Program-made: the position numbers and the translations under genes
Notes under the pieces: generated by a model
The model's database searches: none
Seen by the model: only the letters and a program-made list of their open reading frames with translations
What the model was told of the DNA's origin: nothing
Assembly (NCBI RefSeq): GCF_036067295.1
Contig: NZ_CP107954.1
Span: forward strand, 2,542,001 to 2,606,000
Source: Kribbella sp. NBC_00382
Lineage (GTDB): Bacteria > Actinomycetota > Actinomycetes > Propionibacteriales > Kribbellaceae
Length of the DNA stretch: 64,000 nt
Direction: 5' to 3'
Part shown: positions 58,074 to 64,000 of the stretch, piece after piece
How the letters are laid out: each line of letters opens with the position of its first letter
Position numbering within the stretch: position 1 is the stretch's first letter

Positions 58074-60709
58074 TCGACCCGGCTGACCATCGGCAGCCGG
58101 GACCTGGTCAGCAACCAGGCCAGCAGTCCCGCGAACAAAGGCACGACGATCACGATGCCGCCGATCTCCCGCCAGGGGATCATGAACTGCGGTGACCCGA
58201 AGGCCGCGTGAGCTGTGTAGCCGTACAAAGCGCCGACTCCCACGCCCAGCAGACATCCCAGCTCACCCAGGATCCACGCCTGCGCGGCGGCCAGACTGCG
58301 CCGTCGCCGTGGCGGAGCGCCGACCGCGGCCAACGTCGCGAGGTCTGCGCGCCCCTCCGCCGCAGACAACGAGACCGAGATGGCCACTCCGAGCAACGTG
58401 ACGATGGTCGCCGCTGCCATCAACCCGAGGAACCACAGCCGCGCTGGGCTCTCATAGCCCTTCTCGATATGCAGGTAGTCGTCGTGCCCGAGGATCTTGG
58501 CCACGGCGGCGAGTTCGGCGCTGGTCGGCTCGCGTTCGAGCTGGTAGATCGCCAGGTACGGATCGACGGTGCCGAGCTTTCTGGCTGCCGCCGGGCTGAT
58601 GATCGCCGTGGTCGACAGCTGAGCCGTCATCGGCGCGGAAGGAACCGAAGTCGCCGGAAAGCTGACGGCCGACTTGCTCTCGGGGTCGCCGTCCGAGCTC
58701 AACGGAACGGTTCCGCCCTTGATCCCGGCCGGCGAGGGAAGCACGATCTTGCCGGCCCGCAACTCCGCGGCGGCTTGCGGGCCGTAGCCGGGGAAGCGCG
58801 CGACGTACGCCGGGTCGACGGCCATAAGGTTGTAGCCGTTCTGCTGGTCCGTCGGCGTTGTGACCACTGCGAGCGTAGGGATATACGGACCGTTTCGCTT
58901 CGCGCCCGTCGGGATGATCTGGCCGATCTCGTAGGTCTGCTCGACCGGCAGGGCGGCGGCCACCTTCTTCACGGTCGCCGGTGAGTTCGTGACGCCACCG
59001 GGCGAGAAGCGCAGGACGGCGTCACCGGGCAGGCTCTCGGGGACGTAGTCCTCGGCGTCGGCCGCGATCGAGTTGGAGATCGCGAAGGCGATCGCCGCGG
59101 TCGCGCCGACCGACATCATGATGGCGGCCGCGGCAGGCCCGGTGCGGTGCCGATGGCGGGCAGCGTCGCGCAGCGCGAGCCGTCCGCTCAGCGGCAGGAA
59201 CCGGGCGAACCCGGCCAGCTTGGCCACCAGGTTCGGCAGCATCCAGACCAGGCCGACGACGGTCGCCGTGATGCCCAGCAGAACCAGCGCGATCGGCCCA
59301 GTAGGCGTCACGGTGGCCCGGTAGTGCTCGCCCTGTTGAGCGACCTGTCGCTGAGCCTCCTCGAGCGCCCTCGACATCCAGATGCTGCCGAGGATCGTGC
59401 TGGCCACACCGAAGACGACCAGCCAGATCGCCGGCTTGCGCAGTCTGACCACTCCGCCGGCCGCGGCGAATCGCCCACTGAGTGCGGCCAATGGTGTCTG
59501 CCTTCCGGCGCTGACCGCAGGCACGATCGCCGCGGCCAGGCCGGCCAGCAACCCCAGTGCAGCGATCGGTACGAGCCTGAGCCAGGGAATCTCCGTGCTG
59601 ACGATCAGCGTCGACAGCATCTTCTCCCACAGCGGCCGTCCCGCAAGGACTGCCAGGATCGCGAGCAGCAGTCCGCCGCCGGCCCCGATCGCACCCATGA
59701 ACAAGCCCTGCGCCAAGACGATCCGGCGGATGTCGCGTGGCGTCCCGCCGGCCGCGGTGACCAGGCCCAGATCGCGGGTTTGCCGCCGAGCGATGACGGC
59801 GAACGCAGTACCGGCGAGCAGGACGATCTCGAGGATGCCGAAACCGATCACCAGCGCCATCACGGCGACCGCCCCGGCATCGGTGGAGGCGCCGTACGGG
59901 TCCGGTGGCGGATCGACGATGTTTGCCCGAGGCAACAGCATGAGCCCGTTGCTGAGCAGGTTGTCGCTCAGGGCGTCGGCGTCGGTACCGGCCGGGAGGT
60001 CGGCGAGGTAGACGACCGGAGCGATCGGGTCGATGGTCGCCAGTGGCGTGTCCGGAGTACCGAAGACTGTGCGCAGGCTGGGGTCGCTGAAGGTGCGGGC
60101 CAGTCCGACGACCTGGTACTTCTGGTCGTTCGCCGCGGTCAGCGTGGCACCGGCCTTCAGCTTGCCGTCGTCGAGGAGCCCGAGGTAGTCCGCGAGTGAT
60201 GGCGAAACGGCCACCTCGGTGGACTTGCCCGGATACTGCCCGCCGTCGAGCCGGAAGGTACCCGCGGTCAGCTTGCTCTGGCCGGCGCCGGTGACGAGGC
60301 TGACCGAGGTGTCGGCCTCTGGTCCGCGGATATCGACCTGCCCGGCCTCTTGGAGTGCGCGGGCCGTCGTACTGCCCGTCGGCAGCAAGGGCAGCGGATC
60401 GACCTTGCTGGTATCGCGCGGCTGCTGGTCGGTGCCCTCCAGCATCCCCGGTCCGCCGGTCAGCAGACTCGGCCGCGACGGCCAGGGATTCAGCTTCGCG
60501 TACTCCGCAACGGTGACCTGCGCGTCTGCCTGGCCGATCGTAGTCCGGGCCAGCGTCTCGCCGGTCGGGCTCTGCGCCTTGTCCATCAACCCGATCCACG
60601 ACGCCGCGAAGACCGGTACGCCGATAAGCGCGGCGACGAGCAGAGTCCTCCCCAAGGAACGCCGGGCCGTTCGCCGGGCGATCCGGAGTGGGGGTCCCCA
60701 GCCCGCCAT
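58070..60709 (-). CDS. FtsX/MacB-type ABC permease (long form)
   Basis: An 879-residue membrane protein with two FtsX-type permease units. An N-terminal helix (about 14-38) precedes a 230-residue outer domain, then helices near 280-305, 330-365 and 375-400, a linker helix near 430, and a second unit with helices near 475, 535, 765 and 830-865. It has no ATPase domain and would work with the next-listed ATPase, moving envelope substrates or transducing signals. Its ATG overlaps the ATPase stop by 1 nt. Confidence 0.9.
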   Translation of the reverse strand: MAGWGPPLRIARRTARRSLGRTLLVAALIGVPVFAASWIGLMDKAQSPTGETLARTTIGQADAQVTVAEYAKLNPWPSRPSLLTGGPGMLEGTDQQPRDTSKVDPLPLLPTGSTTARALQEAGQVDIRGPEADTSVSLVTGAGQSKLTAGTFRLDGGQYPGKSTEVAVSPSLADYLGLLDDGKLKAGATLTAANDQKYQVVGLARTFSDPSLRTVFGTPDTPLATIDPIAPVVYLADLPAGTDADALSDNLLSNGLMLLPRANIVDPPPDPYGASTDAGAVAVMALVIGFGILEIVLLAGTAFAVIARRQTRDLGLVTAAGGTPRDIRRIVLAQGLFMGAIGAGGGLLLAILAVLAGRPLWEKMLSTLIVSTEIPWLRLVPIAALGLLAGLAAAIVPAVSAGRQTPLAALSGRFAAAGGVVRLRKPAIWLVVFGVASTILGSIWMSRALEEAQRQVAQQGEHYRATVTPTGPIALVLLGITATVVGLVWMLPNLVAKLAGFARFLPLSGRLALRDAARHRHRTGPAAAAIMMSVGATAAIAFAISNSIAADAEDYVPESLPGDAVLRFSPGGVTNSPATVKKVAAALPVEQTYEIGQIIPTGAKRNGPYIPTLAVVTTPTDQQNGYNLMAVDPAYVARFPGYGPQAAAELRAGKIVLPSPAGIKGGTVPLSSDGDPESKSAVSFPATSVPSAPMTAQLSTTAIISPAAARKLGTVDPYLAIYQLEREPTSAELAAVAKILGHDDYLHIEKGYESPARLWFLGLMAAATIVTLLGVAISVSLSAAEGRADLATLAAVGAPPRRRRSLAAAQAWILGELGCLLGVGVGALYGYTAHAAFGSPQFMIPWREIGGIVIVVPLFAGLLAWLLTRSRLPMVSRVD

Positions 60710-61428
60710 CAGCGGGTTTCCAGCAGGATGTCGACCTCGGGCAGCGGACCCGACTGGCCTACCAGGACACCATCACGCAGGTAGACGACGCGATCGGCCC
60801 AGGCTGCGTGCCTGGCGTCATGGGTGACGAGGACGCCGGCGATGCCGTGCTGGTCGCAACGGTCGCGAATGAGTTGGAGGACTGCCTCGCCGGTCTCCGA
60901 GTCGAGGGCGCCGGTGGGCTCGTCGGCGAGCAGGATGCGGCGTTCTCCGACGATGGCCCGGGCGATCGCGACGCGTTGGCGCTGTCCGCCGGACATCTCG
61001 TCGGGAAATCGGTCGGCGAGCTCCGCGATGCCCACCTCCGCCAGCGCGGCATCGGCGTACTTGCGGGCAGTACGGGCGCGAGTGCCGTCCAGCTCGAGCG
61101 GCAGCATCACGTTCTCGGCGGCGGTCAGGGCCGGGATCAGGTTGAAGTCCTGGAAGACGTACCCGATCCGGCGCCGGCGCAGGGCGGCGACCGCCTTGGC
61201 GTTCAGGGTGGCCAGGTCGTTGCCGTCGACAAGGATCTCGCCACTGCTCGGCCGGTCGAGTCCGCCGGCGCAGGTGAGCAGCGTGGACTTGCCCGAGCCG
61301 GACGGGCCCATCACGGCGACGAGCTCGCCGGCCGCGACTGCCAGGTCGACGCCGCGCAGCGCATGCACGGCCTGCTCGCCGGTGCCGTGCACCCGGGTGA
61401 GATTGCGGATATCGAGGATCGTGCTCAT
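60709..61428 (-). CDS. MacB/LolD-type ABC ATPase
   Basis: A 239-residue ATPase. Walker A GPSGSGKST is near 42-50, the Q-loop IGYVFQDFNLIPALTAAENVMLPL, the signature MSGGQRQRVAIARAIV near 145, and Walker B ILLADEPTGALDSETGEAVL. This matches the MacB/LolD/FtsE group, which pairs with FtsX-type permeases. It lies between the permease gene and a PadR gene, with stop-start overlaps on both sides, so all three are one transcript. Confidence 0.92.
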   Translation of the reverse strand: MSTILDIRNLTRVHGTGEQAVHALRGVDLAVAAGELVAVMGPSGSGKSTLLTCAGGLDRPSSGEILVDGNDLATLNAKAVAALRRRRIGYVFQDFNLIPALTAAENVMLPLELDGTRARTARKYADAALAEVGIAELADRFPDEMSGGQRQRVAIARAIVGERRILLADEPTGALDSETGEAVLQLIRDRCDQHGIAGVLVTHDARHAAWADRVVYLRDGVLVGQSGPLPEVDILLETR

Positions 61429-61997
61429 CTCGTGGCCTCCGCCTGTTGGTCTTCCTCGGAATGAATCACCGGCGTGCTGGTCTTTCGATGGCGCGACAGC
61501 ATCGACTCGCAGTGGTCCAGCCAGCGGATCTCCGCCTCGGCGCCGAAGATCATCGACTCCAGCACCAGCAGCCAGGAGATCTCACCGTCGCGGCTGCCGC
61601 GCTTGAGCCGAGTCAGCTCCTGCATCGACTGCATGGTCGACGCCCGCTGTCGCTGCAGCACCGCCGTCACGTCGATCCCCGGTACGGCGAGCGCGAGGGC
61701 CAGCTTGATCGCCAGCTCGTCCCGCGGCCGCGACTCCCGGGTCACCGGCGTCTCGAACCACTTCGCCAGCTCGTCCCGGCCGGCCTGGGTGATCTCGTAC
61801 AGCGACCGGCCGTCGTCGTCCTGGCCGGCGCTGGCCTGCACCAGTCCGTCGCGTTCGAGCCGGGTCAGGGTCGTGTAGACCTGCCCGATGTTGAGCGGCC
61901 AGGTCGAGTTGGTGGCCGCCTCGAACTCCCCGCGCAGTTGGTACCCGTACTTCGGCTCCGTCCGGAGCAGCGCCAGCAAACCGTGCTTGATCGACAT
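61425..61997 (-). CDS. PadR-family regulator of the MacB/FtsX-type system
   Basis: A 190-residue PadR (subfamily with C-terminal Vir-like helices). The winged helix is MSIKHGLLALLRTEPKYGYQLRGEFEAATNSTWPLNIGQVYTTLTRLERDGLV, the wing RSLYEITQAGRDELAKWF. The C-terminal half is helical. It is the first gene of the operon. A 24-bp palindrome made of two ATACTnAGTAT boxes starts 2 nt before its ATG, so it almost certainly represses itself and the ABC genes. Confidence 0.92.
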   Translation of the reverse strand: MSIKHGLLALLRTEPKYGYQLRGEFEAATNSTWPLNIGQVYTTLTRLERDGLVQASAGQDDDGRSLYEITQAGRDELAKWFETPVTRESRPRDELAIKLALALAVPGIDVTAVLQRQRASTMQSMQELTRLKRGSRDGEISWLLVLESMIFGAEAEIRWLDHCESMLSRHRKTSTPVIHSEEDQQAEATR

Positions 61998-61999
61998 AG

Positions 62000-62023
62000 A
62001 TACTGAGTATGCATACTCAGTAT
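62000..62023. promoter_or_regulatory. double PadR operator
   Basis: ATACTGAGTAT and ATACTCAGTAT, each an odd palindrome, are joined by GC to give a perfect 24-bp palindrome. It covers the expected promoter: on the minus strand CATACT lies 8 nt before the ATG at 61997. Binding of a PadR dimer here would block transcription. Confidence 0.8.
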
Positions 62024-62059
62024 TCCCTGGTCAACGCCCTTTCGACTGAGGACGAACTG

Positions 62060-62647
62060 TCAGGGGGTGAACAGGCGGGCGAGGTGGGTGTCGAGCGACT
62101 CGGCGAGGAAGGGTGTCCGTGTGTCTTCGGGCATCGCCAGGGATTGGACGACCAGCCCGTCGATGACGGCGAGCAGCAGGGCGGCCTCGGTCTCGGTGTC
62201 GGTCACCTCGGAGAGGTCGCCCTCCGCGGCTGCCGCGTCGAGCAGTCGGGCGAGGGCGATCCGGAGTTCGTTGTCGGTCGCGGCCGCGATCTCCTTGAGG
62301 GTGGGGGAGGTGGTGGCGGCCGCGCTGAAGGCCAGCCGGACTCGGGCGTCGCGGGCGCGCGGCTCGTCGAGCGGCAACCAGAGTTCGAGGGCTTCCCGTA
62401 GTACGCGCCGGGGCGGTTTGGAGAGGTCGATGGAGGCGAGCTTGAGGTCGAACAGCTCGGTGACGTGCCGGAACGCGGCGGCGACGAGGTCTTCCTTGCT
62501 GCGGAAGTAGTACTGGACCTGGGCGAGCGAGATGCCGGCCGAGGCGGCCACGGTGCGCATGGTGGCGGCCTCGAGCCCGCGTTCGGCGATGATGTCGACC
62601 ACTGCCCGCAGGACGTGTGCCCCGCGCCGAACCTGTTCCCCAGTCAC
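62060..62647 (-). CDS. TetR-family transcriptional regulator
   Basis: A 195-residue TetR. The HTH is EAATMRTVAASAGISLAQVQYYFRSKEDLVAAAFRHV (about 24-60) after the helix GAHVLRAVVDIIAERGL. The C-terminal ligand domain has DARVRLAFSAAATTSPTLKEIA and ETEAALLLAVIDGLVVQSLAMPED. I start at GTG 62647 because this leaves room for divergent promoters; ATG 62689 is the alternative and would leave only 12 nt to the VOC gene. It probably controls the VOC gene. Confidence 0.85.
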   Translation of the reverse strand: MTGEQVRRGAHVLRAVVDIIAERGLEAATMRTVAASAGISLAQVQYYFRSKEDLVAAAFRHVTELFDLKLASIDLSKPPRRVLREALELWLPLDEPRARDARVRLAFSAAATTSPTLKEIAAATDNELRIALARLLDAAAAEGDLSEVTDTETEAALLLAVIDGLVVQSLAMPEDTRTPFLAESLDTHLARLFTP

Positions 62648-62701
62648 TGTCCTGACGGTACTAATGTTCAGCGAGTAATCGGCGGACATCCGAGGAGTTG
62701 T

Positions 62702-63124
62702 ATGCAGCCCGCAGCATTCGGCGCGACGGTGGTTACCGCTCGTCCGGCCCAGGTCGCCGCGTTCTACGAGCGGCACTTCGACCTGAAGATCGCCCTCGAC
62801 ATCGGCTGGTTCATCACCCTGCGGCGCGGCGACGCCGACTGGGAGCTGGCGATCACCGAGCGCGGCCATGCGTCGGTGCCGGCCGCTGTTTCGGCGCTGA
62901 CCGAGAGCAGCAACGTCTTCGGCTTCATCGTCGACGATGCCGATCGGGTGGCGGCGGCGCTGGTCGAGGGCGGCGTCACGCTGGAGACCGAGGTGGTCAC
63001 CGAGGTCTGGGGCCAGCGGCACTTCTTCGTCCGCGACCCCGAGGGCACCTGGATCGATGTGATCCAGCTGGTCGCGCCCGACCCTGAGTGGCTGGCGGCC
63101 AACTTCCCGGCCGCCTCGGAGTAG
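62702..63124 (+). CDS. VOC-family (glyoxalase/bleomycin-resistance fold) protein
   Basis: A 140-residue vicinal-oxygen-chelate protein. The two beta-alpha-beta-beta units are VVTARPAQVAAFYERHFDLKIALDIGWFITLRRG and NVFGFIVDDADRVAAALVEGGVTLETEVV, followed by HFFVRDPEGTWIDVIQLV. Metal ligands of true glyoxalases are not all obvious, so it may bind or sequester a small molecule. GAGGAG lies 5 nt before the ATG. It diverges from the TetR gene. Confidence 0.85.
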   Translation: MQPAAFGATVVTARPAQVAAFYERHFDLKIALDIGWFITLRRGDADWELAITERGHASVPAAVSALTESSNVFGFIVDDADRVAAALVEGGVTLETEVVTEVWGQRHFFVRDPEGTWIDVIQLVAPDPEWLAANFPAASE

Positions 63125-63156
63125 CAGCTTGCTCAGCCGCCTGGCCGAGCGAGTCG

Positions 63157-64000
63157 TCAGATGGTCAGCAGGATCTTGCCGATGTGGTTGGACTGCTCGA
63201 GCGCCTCGTGTGCCTGGGCGACCGCTTCGAGCGGGTAGGTGCGCTGGATGACCGGGCGCACCTTCTTGGCGGCGAAGACCGGCCAGACGTGACCGACCAC
63301 CTCGGCGAGGATCTGCCCCTTCTCCACGACTGAGCGGACCCGCAGGCCAGTACCGGTGACGGAGCCGCGCCGCGACATCAGCCGCCCGAGGTCCAGCTCG
63401 CCCTTGGTGCCACCCTGCATCCCGATGATCACCAGGCGGCCGTCGTACGCGAGGGTCTTCACGTTGTCCTGCAGGTACTTCGCGCCCATGATGTCGAGGA
63501 TGACGTCCGCGCCTTGTTTGCCGGTGGCCTCGTTGACCACCGACGCCCACTCGGCTTCCTTGTAGTTGATCGCGACGTCGGCGCCGAGCCGGTGGCAGAA
63601 GTCCATCTTCTCCTTGCTACCGACAGTGCAGAGCACCCGTGCGCCGTGCGCGACCCCGAGCTGGATCGCCATCGTGCCGATCCCGGACGAGCCGCCGTGC
63701 ACGAGCAGCGTCTCGCCTTCCTTGAGATGGGCGGTCATGAACACGTTCGACCAGACCGTCGCGACCACCTCGGGCAGCGCGGCCGCGCTCACCAGGTCGA
63801 CGCCGTCCGGTACGGGCATCACCTGCGGCGCCGGTACGACGACCTTCTCGGCGTACCCGCCGCCCGCGAGCAGCGCGCAGCACTCGTCGCCGACCGACCA
63901 GCCCTCGACCTCGGCGCCGACCGCCGCGATCGTGCCGGACACCTCGAGCCCGATCGTGCCGGGCGCCCCGGGCGGCGGCGGGTAGTGGCCCTGCCGCTGG
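63157..64000 (-). CDS. NADPH:quinone oxidoreductase (partial, 5' end outside window)
   Basis: The 3' 281 codons of an MDR-type reductase related to PIG3-like quinone reductases. SGTIAAVGAEVEGWSVGDECCALLAGGGYAEKV is the end of the GroES-like domain. VHGGSSGIGTMAIQLGVAHGARVLCTVGS is the Rossmann motif. The C-terminus AHEALEQSNHIGKILL is the usual end. No structural-zinc cysteines are present. The frame stays open to the window edge, with a Pro/Gly-rich stretch (HYPPPPGAPGTIGLEV), so the start lies beyond 64000. Confidence 0.88.
   Translation of the reverse strand, partial: QRQGHYPPPPGAPGTIGLEVSGTIAAVGAEVEGWSVGDECCALLAGGGYAEKVVVPAPQVMPVPDGVDLVSAAALPEVVATVWSNVFMTAHLKEGETLLVHGGSSGIGTMAIQLGVAHGARVLCTVGSKEKMDFCHRLGADVAINYKEAEWASVVNEATGKQGADVILDIMGAKYLQDNVKTLAYDGRLVIIGMQGGTKGELDLGRLMSRRGSVTGTGLRVRSVVEKGQILAEVVGHVWPVFAAKKVRPVIQRTYPLEAVAQAHEALEQSNHIGKILLTI

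Noticed and set aside
1-64000. CRISPR arrays, tRNA/rRNA genes, insertion sequences or prophage genes
   Set aside because: I looked for regularly spaced repeats, tRNA T-loop/anticodon patterns, transposase or integrase motifs and phage structural proteins and found none that hold up.

Overview
The window is high-GC DNA from an actinobacterium. Markers that point there are a WhiB-type regulator, a bacterial proteasome activator (Bpa), DUF3152, DUF5926, a CGNR zinc-finger regulator, many GTG starts and many promoters of the leaderless type. Kribbella or a relative in the Propionibacteriales is my best guess from overall style, but no rRNA or other decisive marker is present. I see no tRNA, rRNA, CRISPR array, integrase or insertion sequence. 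It reads as ordinary chromosome with dense, mostly short operons.

Layout. 1-8 kb: end of a GNAT gene, a PadR regulator with a DrrAB-type ABC exporter, a GlxA-type regulator, secreted and small proteins, a methyltransferase and an Fpg/Nei DNA glycosylase. 8-17 kb: a secreted trypsin-like protease, a rhodanese, a 1129-residue secreted phosphodiester glycosidase/metallophosphoesterase, a flavin reductase, an LD-carboxypeptidase and an S9 peptidase. 17-24 kb: a heterodimeric ABC exporter with one degenerate ATP site, a DHA2 MFS transporter and an ArsR-type regulator. 24-28 kb: a RelA/SpoT-domain protein divergent from an AAA ATPase, with a matched pair of inverted repeats between them, then DUF3152. 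28-32 kb: a TPP riboswitch with a CytX-like permease, a flavodoxin-fold protein, a methyltransferase, and an ECF sigma factor overlapping an Ogt alkyltransferase gene.

32.7-37.6 kb is a sulfur-scavenging operon. A 30-codon leader peptide ending Thr-Cys-Arg precedes a flavin reductase, an SsuABC-type transporter and an NtaA/DszA-type FMN monooxygenase, closed by a 14-bp terminator. 37.6-45 kb: a secreted propeller-like protein, two oxidoreductases divergent from an HxlR regulator, GDPD, an HATPase, DUF5926 and arginine deiminase. 45-50 kb: GT2 plus a polyprenol-type mannosyltransferase, a cupin, and LarC-LarB for the nickel-pincer cofactor. 50-57 kb: DUF4446, three stacked hairpins, a PAP2-diacylglycerol kinase fusion with altered phosphatase residues, a 162-nt palindrome in front of serS, two Cof-type HAD phosphatases, a WhiB-HTH protein and Bpa. 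57-64 kb: a CGNR regulator, a PadR-controlled MacB/FtsX-type ABC system with a double ATACTnAGTAT operator, a TetR and VOC pair, and a quinone oxidoreductase cut by the window edge.

Recurring themes are leaderless promoters (TANNNT 6-8 nt before the start codon), GTGA/ATGA stop-start overlaps inside operons, and four convergent gene pairs whose stop codons share one CTAG. The least explained items are the serS-upstream palindrome, the RelA/SpoT-ATPase divergent module and the leader peptide of the sulfur operon.
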